Shown: positions 8,744 through 19,566 of the stretch, piece by piece
How positions within the stretch are numbered: position 1 is the first letter of the stretch
Layout: the number at the start of each line of letters is the position of its first letter
Source: Bin95 sp965220855
GTDB lineage: Bacteria; Pseudomonadota; Alphaproteobacteria; Bin95
Reading direction: 5' to 3'
DNA length: 64,000 bases
Assembly (NCBI GenBank): GCA_965220855.1
Contig: CBDCQY010000001.1
Span: 558,001-622,000 of the forward strand
Made by a program: the position numbers and the translations under genes
The notes under the pieces: generated by a model
Database searches by the model: none
Seen by the model: the letters and a program-made list of their open reading frames with translations, nothing else
Told to the model about the DNA's origin: nothing

Positions 8744-9361
8744 CTACCGGACGGCCTCCGCGAGCGCGTCGCAAAAGGCGATGAAGCTCCGGGAGCGGTT
8801 TCGCGAGGGATCGATATGCGCGCCGACGGCGCGCGCCGCCTCGATCTTCCGGAGACCACCACGGAAATAGCCGTGGCGTTGCAGCACGCGCTCGAACGCC
8901 TCCCAGGTCCCGCCGGCTACGGCATCCGGATCCGTGTAAGCTTTCTGCTTCGGAATATTCGGAGACACTCTCGGCCACGCGTTGCGCACGGCGATCCAGT
9001 CGCCGAAATACCAGGCTTCCAGCTCTTCCACCACGATACGGTTGACGATCTGCCAGCCCTCGCCGCCGCTCTGCGAGCGCGTGCGGAGTCTTGCCTTTGC
9101 GGCCACATCTTCCAGTTCCGCCTTGAGCGCTCGGCAATCGTCGTTATCCCTGTCCAGCAATACGAAGATGCGGAAATCGGGCGGCAGGGACCTCCGAAAG
9201 CCGCGCAGGCGCTCCGGCAGCTTTCGCCGAAGATCGCCCTTGCCCCTGAAGACAGCGATCCCGAACGCCGCCTCAGCCGGCAACAGACGTGGCAAGGCCG
9301 CCTCCAGGAAGGCTTCCATCGACCGCTCCTCCACCAGGAACTGAAGATAGCTGGCGATCAT
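8744..9361 (-). CDS. DUF4276 (Toprim-like) protein, second gene of an ATPase pair
   Basis: A 205-residue protein resembling DUF4276. It has an N-terminal hydrophobic strand ending in an acidic residue (FLVEERSMEAFL, Glu11), VFRGKGDLRRKLPERL, and an acidic strand FVLLDRDNDD (Asp70, Asp72, Asp74). A Glu plus a DxD strand is the arrangement of Toprim catalytic sites; DUF4435/AriB and OLD nucleases have comparable layouts. Its ATG overlaps the stop of the upstream ATPase by 4 bases (ATGA, 9358-9361), so the two are almost certainly made together. I infer the nuclease or effector half of a two-gene SMC/ABC-ATPase system. A catalytic role is not proven, and DUF4276 has no settled biochemical function that I can cite. 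Confidence 0.72.
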   Translation of the reverse strand: MIASYLQFLVEERSMEAFLEAALPRLLPAEAAFGIAVFRGKGDLRRKLPERLRGFRRSLPPDFRIFVLLDRDNDDCRALKAELEDVAAKARLRTRSQSGGEGWQIVNRIVVEELEAWYFGDWIAVRNAWPRVSPNIPKQKAYTDPDAVAGGTWEAFERVLQRHGYFRGGLRKIEAARAVGAHIDPSRNRSRSFIAFCDALAEAVR

Positions 9362-10557
9362 CGCGGATTCAGCGGGTCGCCCACGCCGAATGCGCCTTCC
9401 ATCCAGAGCGCGCCGAGCTGCGCGCCTGCCTCCATGAAAGGCTTAACCTTCCAAAAATCGACGGCGCGCCGCGTCCGCACATAGCCGTCCTGCTCGCGCC
9501 AGAGCAGCCGCACTTCCTCCGGGCGGAGCGCGTCCAGGAAGAAGGGCGAGTGGGTGGTGACCAGCAGTTGCGTGCGCTCGGAGGCGGCGCGGCATTCTTC
9601 CGCGAGCTCCGGCAGCAGCCTCGGATGGAGAAAGTTTTCCGGCTCCTCGATGCCGATCAGCGGCGGCGGCGCGGGGTCGTAGAGCAGCGTCAGATAGGCG
9701 AGCATCTTGAGCGTGCCGTCGGACGCGAAGCGCGCCAATACGGGCCGGTCGAAGGGCGCGTCCTTGACGCTGAGCAGCAGGCGGCCGTCCGGCATCGCAT
9801 CGGCCAGCACCTTCTCGATGCGCGGGACGCGCCGGCGCAGCGACTCGAAAATGCGCTCGAGGCGCTCCGGCTGGCGCTCTGCCAGATACTGGATGACGTT
9901 GGCCAGATTGTCGCCGCTCCGGCTCAGCCGTTGCTGCGGCCCGGCTTCGGGCTGTCCGCGCGCAGCATCGGCCGACAGATAGGACACATGCCAGCCTTTG
10001 ATGAAATCGCGCAGCGCCGAGACGCGCGGGTGATCCCGGAACTGGCCGAGCGCGTTCACGGCGAGCAGATCGGGTGCCGTCAATGGAATATCCACGCGGT
10101 CGTCTGTCGCCTCGGGCGCTTCGCCGCTGATCGCCCTGCCTGCACCTTCCTGATAGTCGAGGAAGCGAAATGGCGCCCCATGGCTGCCGCGCCGCCATTG
10201 CAGCCATTCGTGCATGACGGTAGGCGCGCCGCCGACCTCGTCCACCGCGAGATGGTAGGTGATCAGCGGCGCTTCCGGTCGCTCGCGATATTTTAGTTCG
10301 ATCTCGACCGGTCCATCGCCGCCTCGGGTCTTGAGTTCCTGTGCGCGCCCGCGCCGGTCCCAAGCGTGGCGCAGCCCGTTCTCGAAGCACTCTGCGAGAA
10401 AAGCGAAGACGTCAAAAATGGTCGATTTGCCGCTGCCATTCGGGCCGACCAGCACTGTGACCGGCGTCAGACGCCGGAACTCGACGTTCCGAAGCGCGCG
10501 GAAATTGCGGACCCGGAGGCTTTCGATGCGCGGCGGGACGGCCTGTTCGGGGGTCAT
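9358..10557 (-). CDS. AAA/ABC-like ATPase (AAA_21, COG4637-like), partner of the DUF4276 protein
   Basis: A 399-residue predicted ATPase of the SMC/RecF-related class. ESLRVRNFRALRNVEF is the usual N-terminal strand, followed by Walker A GPNGSGKST (residues 38-46). A signature-like region contains LSRSGDNLANVIQYL, Walker B is LIGIEEPENFLHP (about residue 298), and LLVTTHSPFFLDAL (about 329) supplies the H-loop. Related ATPases act in OLD, PARIS, AbiL and Gabija-type modules as sensors that control a Toprim nuclease. It is the first gene of the pair. Its start lies about 35 bp downstream of the end of alaS, so it could also receive alaS transcripts. The family is clear; a defence role is inferred from the gene pairing. 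Confidence 0.85.
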   Translation of the reverse strand: MTPEQAVPPRIESLRVRNFRALRNVEFRRLTPVTVLVGPNGSGKSTIFDVFAFLAECFENGLRHAWDRRGRAQELKTRGGDGPVEIELKYRERPEAPLITYHLAVDEVGGAPTVMHEWLQWRRGSHGAPFRFLDYQEGAGRAISGEAPEATDDRVDIPLTAPDLLAVNALGQFRDHPRVSALRDFIKGWHVSYLSADAARGQPEAGPQQRLSRSGDNLANVIQYLAERQPERLERIFESLRRRVPRIEKVLADAMPDGRLLLSVKDAPFDRPVLARFASDGTLKMLAYLTLLYDPAPPPLIGIEEPENFLHPRLLPELAEECRAASERTQLLVTTHSPFFLDALRPEEVRLLWREQDGYVRTRRAVDFWKVKPFMEAGAQLGALWMEGAFGVGDPLNPR

Positions 10558-10591
10558 GGGGTTGCTGCCTTCCTGCTTGCCCCGGCGGCGG

Positions 10592-13240
<2,649 letters not shown>

Positions 13241-13330
13241 GGCGTCGCCATTCTCCAGGCAGGATGCGGGACGGCCCGGTTCTATCGGCAGGCCCGGCGG
13301 CTGTCCACAGCCGGGCATTCCCGTGTCAGC

Positions 13331-13358
13331 TTGACGCGGCGGCCGGCAAGCATAGGAT
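13331..13358 (+). promoter_or_regulatory. Putative sigma-70 promoter for the secreted protein gene
   Basis: TTGACG at 13331-13336 and TAGGAT at 13353-13358 are separated by 16 bp and lie 65 bp upstream of the ATG at 13423. The -35 element matches well and the -10 moderately. No other candidate is as good in this 182-bp gap. Confidence 0.45.
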
Positions 13359-13422
13359 CGCGTCGGGCTTGCCGGTCCGCAGCCGCGGTCGGCGGAATGG
13401 AGCGCAGGAGAGGGCTTCGAAC

Positions 13423-13968
13423 ATGCACTTCAAGCGACTGGGCTCGATTGCGGCGTCCGCCGCGCTCTGGGCGGCGCTCGTCACCGGGAGCGCCTTCGCG
13501 GCCTGCACCGAGCGGGTGGACCATTCCTCGGCCGGCTGCCTTTCGGCCTCGTGGAAGGGGACCGGTTACACGCTGACCAACGACTGCGCGGGCTATGACG
13601 GCGAGGTCAAGGCGCTGGTCGTTCCCATCAGGAGCCTTGCAACATCCGCCGGACATGTCGTTGGCGCCTCGGGGGTTTCCGGCCTGCTGGGCGCGCCTGT
13701 GCAGTCCGTCCAGTGCTGCGGGGGCGAGGGAATCTGCCAGCCGGAGGAAGGCACGACGAATGCGGGCTGTCTCGCGCAATGGGAGAAGAGCGCGGCCTCG
13801 GACAAATGCTGGGACGAGACCGTGACGGCGGTTTCGGACTCGACGAACTGCAAGATCGAGACCACCTGCCGGAACAATCTGGACGCCCACGGGAACGACC
13901 AGGTCATGACGCGCGCCTTTCTGAAGGTCCGGGACATCACCATCGACAACAGGGGCTATCTGCACTGA
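13423..13968 (+). CDS. Secreted Cys-rich protein of unknown function
   Basis: A 181-residue protein. The start at 13423 follows AGGAGAGGG and yields a clear Sec signal peptide: MHFKRLG, then a hydrophobic core, with cleavage after GSAFA (about residue 26). The mature protein has ten cysteines, including a CC pair and TNDC, DKC and TTC spacings, so it is probably disulfide-bonded in the periplasm or outside the cell. The motif GCLSASWKGTGYTLTNDC is faintly like the repeat of CVNH-type lectins, but this is weak and I do not assign it. It is followed after 28 bp by a membrane protein gene, probably cotranscribed. I do not recognise the family. Confidence 0.7.
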   Translation: MHFKRLGSIAASAALWAALVTGSAFAACTERVDHSSAGCLSASWKGTGYTLTNDCAGYDGEVKALVVPIRSLATSAGHVVGASGVSGLLGAPVQSVQCCGGEGICQPEEGTTNAGCLAQWEKSAASDKCWDETVTAVSDSTNCKIETTCRNNLDAHGNDQVMTRAFLKVRDITIDNRGYLH

Positions 13969-13996
13969 CCTTGCCGAGAAGCAGAGAGGTGCGGCG

Positions 13997-14773
13997 ATGC
14001 GGATCTTCGGAAGGGCGGGCGGCAAGCGGCGAAAGGCCGCCCCTCTCAGCCGGACATTTCGCAGCCTGGCGCATAACCTGTATTTCTTTCGCCTGCTTGC
14101 AGCGGCCGCGATTGCCGCGATCGTCTATGTGTTTCGGGATTATGTGACGCCGGTTATCGACTCCTACACATTGTGCCGGGAAGACGCCTTCATCGGAACG
14201 ATCGGCTGGATCGTCCCGAAGATCGTCTCGCATTGCGAGATTGTTCTTGAGGCCGGCCTGTATCGACATACTCGCGAATTATTCCAGAATCTGATGAACA
14301 CGCAATATGTCGCGATCGGAGCCTATCCGGCGCATCCGGCCATGAATATCGTGATCGTCATCGATCTCTATATTCTTGTCGTCTGGGCTTTGTTTTTCGT
14401 TCATGCGATCGCCAATATACACCGCATCGAAAAGCGGGATTATCTGTGGCTTTACAAGCGGATGGACCGGAATAGCACATGGTTCCTTGTGGTAACGACC
14501 GTCTGGGGATGCGTGATGTTCCTCGGCTGCCTTCACGGAGCCCTTGTCTGGCTTCCGGTGCTGCACACCGAGCCTGTCTATGGCCGATATAACGCATTGT
14601 TCGACATGTTGGGATCGCCTGCCGGCGTAGGTCCATTCTTTCAAACCGTCTTTGCCGCGTCTTCATCGTGGTTGCTTGTCGCGATGGTCATGTTCTTCGG
14701 GTTCTGGCGTCGTCGGTTCAGGACCCGCCGTCGCGCACGGCGGGCGGGCGTCGTCGGAGCGGGCCGGGCGTAA
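13997..14773 (+). CDS. Four-helix membrane protein of unknown function
   Basis: A 258-residue protein with a very basic N terminus (MRIFGRAGGKRRK) and four predicted membrane helices at about residues 30-50, 115-140, 160-185 and 218-240, ending in an Arg-rich cytoplasmic tail (RRRFRTRRRARR). Base composition in the middle is clearly lower in GC than the surroundings (about 14,080-14,700), with codon use unlike its neighbours, suggesting acquisition or relaxed selection. It sits 28 bp after the secreted Cys-rich protein in the same direction and converges on the Nudix gene. A joint role in the envelope is plausible but unsupported by known homology. I do not recognise the family. Confidence 0.65.
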   Translation: MRIFGRAGGKRRKAAPLSRTFRSLAHNLYFFRLLAAAAIAAIVYVFRDYVTPVIDSYTLCREDAFIGTIGWIVPKIVSHCEIVLEAGLYRHTRELFQNLMNTQYVAIGAYPAHPAMNIVIVIDLYILVVWALFFVHAIANIHRIEKRDYLWLYKRMDRNSTWFLVVTTVWGCVMFLGCLHGALVWLPVLHTEPVYGRYNALFDMLGSPAGVGPFFQTVFAASSSWLLVAMVMFFGFWRRRFRTRRRARRAGVVGAGRA

Positions 14774-14789
14774 AGTTGCGGACGCCGGC

Positions 14790-15602
14790 TCAAGCCGGGC
14801 GGGCGTCGCCGCCGGGGGCGCCCTGGATGCGGTATTCGGACCGGCCGTAGCCGGCCTCGGCCGGGATGCGCATGATGCGCCCGCCCTCCACCGGCTCCAC
14901 CTGCGGCAGCACCGGCACCACGGTGGCCGCCGCCGCAGCCGTCATGGCCTCGGCCATGTCGGCGCTCCGGGCGAGCTTCTGCATGTTGAGGCGCGTCGGG
15001 AACAGCACCGTGTAGCGGCCCTCCGCCTGGCCCCGGACCACCGCATCGAAGGTAACCCACACCGAATCCACCGACTCGCGCCCGTCATGCCGGGCCGCCT
15101 GGGCCGGCGGGGCCTCGGCCAGATAGAAATGCGTGTCGAAGCGCTTCGGCATATGCTCGGGCGTCAGCCAATGGGCGAAGCGGGTGAGCGCGTCGGTCGC
15201 AAGCTCCAGCCCCTCCGCCTCGGCCATGTCGGCCATGCCGGCCCGGTCCTGCTCGAGCGCCAGCCGCCAGCGCGCCGAGACGGCCGCCAGGCGCTCCGGC
15301 CCCACATAGTCGGCGCCGCCCGCCTCGCGCGCCAGCAGCACGCCCGCCTCCTCGAAGGCCTCGCGCACGCAGGCGACACGGATCGCCAGCGCCTCGTCGG
15401 AGAGCGCGTCCGCGCCCCGGCAGCAGGCGCGCAGGCGCGAGTCGCGGTCCGCCGCCTCCACCTTGCCGCCCGGAAACACCAGCGCGCCGGTGGCGAAGTC
15501 GATGCGGTGATGGCGCACCACCATGAACAGCTCGATGCCCCCGGGCGCGTCGCGGCCGAGCATCAGCGTGGCGGCGAGGCGCGGCTCTGCCGGCGCGCTC
15601 AA
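14790..15602 (-). CDS. Nudix hydrolase with an insertion in the Nudix box (NUDT19-like)
   Basis: A 270-residue protein with ALVFPGGKVEAADRD and, about 25 residues later, CVREAFEEAGVLLAREAGG. These are the two halves of a Nudix box (GX5E...REUXEEXGU) separated by an insertion, an arrangement known in the NUDT19/RP2p group of CoA and acyl-CoA diphosphatases. The metal-binding REAFEEAG part is intact. Its start overlaps the stop of the MaoC-type gene by 4 bp, so both are coupled. The partner supports a role in acyl-CoA or CoA turnover, but the substrate is inferred only. Confidence 0.82.
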   Translation of the reverse strand: MSAPAEPRLAATLMLGRDAPGGIELFMVVRHHRIDFATGALVFPGGKVEAADRDSRLRACCRGADALSDEALAIRVACVREAFEEAGVLLAREAGGADYVGPERLAAVSARWRLALEQDRAGMADMAEAEGLELATDALTRFAHWLTPEHMPKRFDTHFYLAEAPPAQAARHDGRESVDSVWVTFDAVVRGQAEGRYTVLFPTRLNMQKLARSADMAEAMTAAAAATVVPVLPQVEPVEGGRIMRIPAEAGYGRSEYRIQGAPGGDARPA

Positions 15603-16084
15603 TTCTCGCGCCCCTTCATCATGCGCACGGCGCGGTAGGTCACCACCGTCTCGCCGCGCTGGTTAACCACATCGTTGCGCGTCGTCACGATGCCGCGATT
15701 GCCCTTGCTGGTCGCGCGCACCTGCAGCACCTCGACCTCGACATGGATGGTGTCGCCGACATTGGTGGGCGCGAGCACGCGCAGCTCGGTCTCCAGCATG
15801 GCGAGGCCCGTGTGCTGCATGGTGGATTGCACCAGCAGCCCCTCGGCGAAGGCGTAGCAGAGCGCCCCCGGCACCGGGCGGGCGCCGGCGATGGCGCCCT
15901 GGCCGGCATAGGTGGTGTCGGTGAAGATCATCTCCACCATGCCGCAGGCGTTGATGAAATTCACCAGGTCCGCCTCGGTCACGGTGCGGTTGATGGTGCG
16001 GAAGCGTTCTCCGACTTCCAGTTCGTCCCAGTGCAGGCCGAGGCCGACAGTGCGCATGGGCGGCGTTTCCTTGTCTTCGGTCAT
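15599..16084 (-). CDS. MaoC-like hot-dog fold dehydratase
   Basis: A 161-residue single hot-dog domain. The start region LHWDELEVGERFRTINRTVTEAD and the motif GARPVPGALCYAFAEGLLVQS are typical of MaoC/FAS1-like dehydratase proteins that hydrate enoyl-CoA thioesters. The later part (GDTIHVEVEVLQ and GNRGIVTTRNDVVNQRGE) completes the family pattern. It is translationally coupled to the Nudix gene, and two CoA-handling genes (CaiB-like, SDR) lie beyond the intervening ATPase. The exact substrate is unknown. Confidence 0.85.
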   Translation of the reverse strand: MTEDKETPPMRTVGLGLHWDELEVGERFRTINRTVTEADLVNFINACGMVEMIFTDTTYAGQGAIAGARPVPGALCYAFAEGLLVQSTMQHTGLAMLETELRVLAPTNVGDTIHVEVEVLQVRATSKGNRGIVTTRNDVVNQRGETVVTYRAVRMMKGREN

Positions 16085-16103
16085 GGGGCTTTGCCGGCGG
16101 CGG

Positions 16104-17279
16104 TCAGGCCGGCGGCGTACGGTCCTGCATCAGGAAGCGGCGGAAGCTCGGAATCGGGCAGGCCAGCCGGTCGTCCGGCTGCTGCTGCAAGGCGCCGCGA
16201 TGGACCAGATGGTCGAGAAATTGCGCCGCCGAAAGGCCCTCCGGCAAGGCCCAGCCGATGCCCTCCCGCCGCCCGGCCTCGGCCGCGATCAGATCGACGA
16301 TGCGATACTCTTCGAGGCCCTCCTCCGGCAGCGCCGCCATGACGGCGCCCACCAGCGGGGCCGCGCGGCGCATCTCCGGGCTGCACCTGGCCCGGTAGGT
16401 CTCCTCCCGCCACTGCTGCGCCCGGGCGAGCACGGCGGCCTCATCGACCGCCGCCAGCCGCCCGCCGGTCGCGATCGACCCCTCGGCGAGCGCCCGCATC
16501 CCGTTCTGCAGATGTTGCGGCCAGCCGTCCGACTCGCGCTCCAGCAGGCCGGCCCAGCGTTCGGCCTCGTCTTCTGCGGCCTCGATGCCGAAGCGGTCCA
16601 GCATGCGCCGCACCGCCTCCGCCGGCAGCCCCGCCTCCAGGCAGCCGATGGTGTGCGCGGCGCCGCTGCCGAGGCGGGAGATGCGACCCTCCCTCGCCAG
16701 CACATCCTGGGCGTTGGAGAGGCCCGCCAGCACCGGAACGATCGGCAGGCCGTCGCTCGCCACATGCAGGGACTCTAGAATCTCGCCCTCTTCGGGCCGC
16801 AGATTCTGGACCTCGTCCACCATCAGGCAAATCGGCCGCTCCCATGTCTCGGGCGGGAACAGCCGGCGTAATGCCGAAAGGTAGGCGAATGGCTCGGTCT
16901 GACGGAACGCCCGGGCTCGTTCGGGGTCGAGACATTCGGCCATGTCGAATATCAGTGCGGCCGGGTTGGCGAGCCGCTGGCGATCGACCGACAGGGCGAG
17001 CGGCGCGCGCTCGTCGCCAGCCGCCCACCGCTCCTGAAGATGCGTGAGCAGCGATGTCTTGCCGGCGCCCGGCGCGCCCCGGATGACCCTGGTGGTCCCG
17101 GCCAGCGGGGAGCCGGTCCGGAACTGCCGGAGCGCCAGATCGCAGAGATACTCGATCTCGGCGATTTCCTGCTCCCGTCCGACGAAGAAACGGGCGCGAT
17201 CGCGGTCGCCCTGGACGACAAAACTTCGCAAGGCGGACAACCGGGAATCGCGCTCGATATTCGCAGCCTCGTAATTCAT
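16104..17279 (-). CDS. Orc1/Cdc6-like AAA ATPase of unknown role
   Basis: A 391-residue ATPase. The segment RARFFVGREQEIAEIEYLC precedes Walker A RGAPGAGKTSLL (about residues 67-76). Walker B is ICLMVDEVQNL (about 148). An arginine-rich lid (ISRLGSGAAHTI) and a C-terminal helical region with winged-helix character (AAQFLDHLVHRGALQQQPDD) follow. The plan resembles standalone AAA_16/Orc1-Cdc6-like ATPases found scattered in bacteria, often near mobile or defence genes. The ATG at 17279 (MNYEAANIE) has GGAG 5-8 bases upstream. It lies between the MaoC and CaiB genes in the same direction with small gaps; function is unassigned. Confidence 0.7.
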   Translation of the reverse strand: MNYEAANIERDSRLSALRSFVVQGDRDRARFFVGREQEIAEIEYLCDLALRQFRTGSPLAGTTRVIRGAPGAGKTSLLTHLQERWAAGDERAPLALSVDRQRLANPAALIFDMAECLDPERARAFRQTEPFAYLSALRRLFPPETWERPICLMVDEVQNLRPEEGEILESLHVASDGLPIVPVLAGLSNAQDVLAREGRISRLGSGAAHTIGCLEAGLPAEAVRRMLDRFGIEAAEDEAERWAGLLERESDGWPQHLQNGMRALAEGSIATGGRLAAVDEAAVLARAQQWREETYRARCSPEMRRAAPLVGAVMAALPEEGLEEYRIVDLIAAEAGRREGIGWALPEGLSAAQFLDHLVHRGALQQQPDDRLACPIPSFRRFLMQDRTPPA

Positions 17280-17301
17280 CGTCTGGCTCCAATAGCCGCC
17301 C

Positions 17302-18495
17302 TCAATCCTGCCGCGCTGCGCCGGCGGAGAGGAGGGCGTCGATTTCGGCTTCGTCGCAGCCGGCCTCGGCCAGCAGTTCGGCGGTGTGCTCGCCGAGGCG
17401 GGGCGGGTGGCGGGCATAGACATGGCCGCTTCGCTCGAAGCGGACGGGGAAGTCCGGCTGGCGGATCGGCCCCTCGCTCGGATGCTCCATCCGGCGGAAG
17501 AAGCCGGTCGCCGCGAGATGCGGGTCGTTCGGCAGGTCCTCCAGCGCGTTCACCCGCATATAGGGAATCTCCAGCCGCTCCAGCAGCGCCACCCACTCCT
17601 CCGTCCTGCGGGTCGCCAGAATCTCGCCGACGACCGCATAGAGCCGCTCCACATTGCGGATGCGCGCGCTCATGTCGGCATAGTCGGGGTCGTCGGCCAG
17701 TTCCGCCCGGCCGGCGGCCTCGACGAAGCGGCGCCACTGGCCGTCGTTATAGGCCAGCACATTCAGATGCCCGTCGGCGGTCGGATAGGGCTTGCGCCAC
17801 TCGGCCAGCACGCGCGGATAGCCCATCGGCGCGAGCGGCGGATCGAAGACATGGCCGTAATAGTGCTCCATCAGGTTGAAATGGGCCATGGACTCGAACA
17901 TCGGCACCTCGACGAACTGGCCCTCGCCGGTCCGCTCGCGGTGCAGCAGCGCGGCCATGACGGCGGAGGCGGCCATCAGCCCGCAGGTCTTGTCGGCGGC
18001 CACCATGGGCGTGAAGCGCGGCTCGCCGGCGAGCGGGGCCATCAGCGCCGCCAGGCCGGAGCCGCCCTGGATGATGTCGTCATAGGCGGGCCGCCCGGCG
18101 TAAGGCCCGTCCTGCGCGAAGCCGTGCAGGCCGGCATAGACCAGGCGCGGATGGCGCGCGCGCACCGCCTCGGGGCCGAAGCCGAGCCGCTCCACCGCCT
18201 GCGGGCGGATCGAGTGGATGAAGACATCCGCCCCCTCCAGCAGCCGCCAGAGCGCCCGGCGCGCGCCGTCCTGCTTCAGGTCCAGGCAGATGCTGCGCTT
18301 GTTGCGGTTGCAGAGCAGGAAGAAGGCCGCCATGCCGGGATTGCGCGCCGGGCCGGTGGCGCGCGTCGAGTCGCCGCCGGGCGCCTCCACCTTGACGATC
18401 TCCGCGCCCATGTCGCCCAGCAGCATGGTGCAATAGGGGCCGAAGAGGACGGAGGTGAGGTCGATCACCCGGAAGCCGGCGAGCGGCCCGCTCAT
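17302..18495 (-). CDS. CoA transferase family III (CaiB/BaiF-like)
   Basis: A 397-residue protein starting MSGPLAGFRVIDLTSVLFGP, the family's characteristic opening. It is followed by LLGDMGAEIVKVEAPGGDSTR, LCNRNKRSICLDLK and RPAYDDIIQGGSGLAALM; the Asp in the last segment sits at the position of the catalytic aspartate. These enzymes move CoA between carboxylic acids or make racemase-type conversions. The start overlaps the end of the SDR gene by 4 bp (ATGA), indicating coupling, so a shared catabolic pathway acting on CoA esters is likely. Confidence 0.92.
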   Translation of the reverse strand: MSGPLAGFRVIDLTSVLFGPYCTMLLGDMGAEIVKVEAPGGDSTRATGPARNPGMAAFFLLCNRNKRSICLDLKQDGARRALWRLLEGADVFIHSIRPQAVERLGFGPEAVRARHPRLVYAGLHGFAQDGPYAGRPAYDDIIQGGSGLAALMAPLAGEPRFTPMVAADKTCGLMAASAVMAALLHRERTGEGQFVEVPMFESMAHFNLMEHYYGHVFDPPLAPMGYPRVLAEWRKPYPTADGHLNVLAYNDGQWRRFVEAAGRAELADDPDYADMSARIRNVERLYAVVGEILATRRTEEWVALLERLEIPYMRVNALEDLPNDPHLAATGFFRRMEHPSEGPIRQPDFPVRFERSGHVYARHPPRLGEHTAELLAEAGCDEAEIDALLSAGAARQD

Positions 18496-19340
18496 CGCTC
18501 GTCCTCCCGGCGCGCGCCCCCGTAGTCGAGCTCGAAGCGGGCCGGGCGGCCGAAGGCCCAGAAATCGCCCCAGAGCTGCTGGCCGCCATCCACGGTCACC
18601 ACCTCGCCGGTGACGAACTTGGCCGAGGGCGCGGAGAGATAGACGATGGCCTCGGCGATGTCCCATTCGTCGCCGGCGCGCAGCATGGGGTTGGACTGGC
18701 GGAAGGTGGCCGCGCCGGCGGCCGGATAGCGCGCGAAGGCGGTGGTCTCGCAGCAGCCGGGGGCGACGCAGTTGACCCGCACATCGAGCCCCGCCCACTC
18801 CACCGCGACGGTTTTGGAGAGATAGATCACGCCGGCGCGGGCGGCCGCGGTGTGCGCCACGCCCGGCAGGCCGCGCCAGATATCGGCCACCACATTGACG
18901 ATGGAGCCCGGCCCGCCCCGGTCGCGCCAGCACCGGGCGGCGGCCTGCATCATCCACCAGCTGCCATTCAGATTGTTGTCGATGACGGCGCGCCAGCCCT
19001 TCACCGAGAAGTCGATGGCGTCCTGGGCGAACTGGCCGCCGGCATTGTTGATCAGATGGTCGAGCCGGCCGTGGCGCTCGAAGACGCCGCCGATGAGCGC
19101 CGCCACGGCGTCGGGGTCGCGAATGTCGCAAATGGCGGTCTCGATGGCGAGGCCGCGCCCGGCGCAGTCCGTCTCCAGCCGGGCGAGCTTGTCCGGGTTG
19201 CGCCCGGTGGCCAGCACGCGCGCGCCGAGCCGCGCGAACAGGATGGCCGTCGCCCGCCCGAGCCCGCTGCCGCCGCCGGAGACCAGCGCGGTCTGCCCCG
19301 CGAACAGCCCGTCGCGATAGACCGTCGGCCAGTCGAACAT
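18492..19340 (-). CDS. SDR family enoyl-CoA reductase-like protein
   Basis: About 282 residues from the ATG at 19340 (MFDWPTVYRDGLFAG); an ATG at 19379 would add 13. The cofactor motif VSGGGSGLGRA and the NNAG motif (DHLINNAGGQF) are intact. The usual catalytic YxxxK is absent. The corresponding stretch reads HTAAARAGVIYLSKTVAVEW, as in trans-2-enoyl-CoA and 2,4-dienoyl-CoA reductases, which use AAR-type residues instead. C-terminal NCVAPGCCETTAF and GEVVTVDGGQ complete the fold. It is coupled to the CaiB-like gene by 4 bp and probably reduces an enoyl-CoA. Confidence 0.85.
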   Translation of the reverse strand: MFDWPTVYRDGLFAGQTALVSGGGSGLGRATAILFARLGARVLATGRNPDKLARLETDCAGRGLAIETAICDIRDPDAVAALIGGVFERHGRLDHLINNAGGQFAQDAIDFSVKGWRAVIDNNLNGSWWMMQAAARCWRDRGGPGSIVNVVADIWRGLPGVAHTAAARAGVIYLSKTVAVEWAGLDVRVNCVAPGCCETTAFARYPAAGAATFRQSNPMLRAGDEWDIAEAIVYLSAPSAKFVTGEVVTVDGGQQLWGDFWAFGRPARFELDYGGARREDER

Positions 19341-19566
19341 GCGCTCGTCATGGCCGTATTGCGCGCGCTCTCCGGCCATGCCCCGCCGCTTCGCTGCTCC
19401 CGAGCCTCCAGCCTGCACTCTGGCAGCCGCCAGACGCGCACGCAAGCCGGCGGGGCGGCGGGCGAACCGCCATCCCGGGCGCGCGCCGCCTCACGCCGCC
19501 GCTCTCCCCACCTGACCGCTTGCCGATCTGCCCGGCCCTGCGGGCTTACTGCCGCCCCTGGAAATC

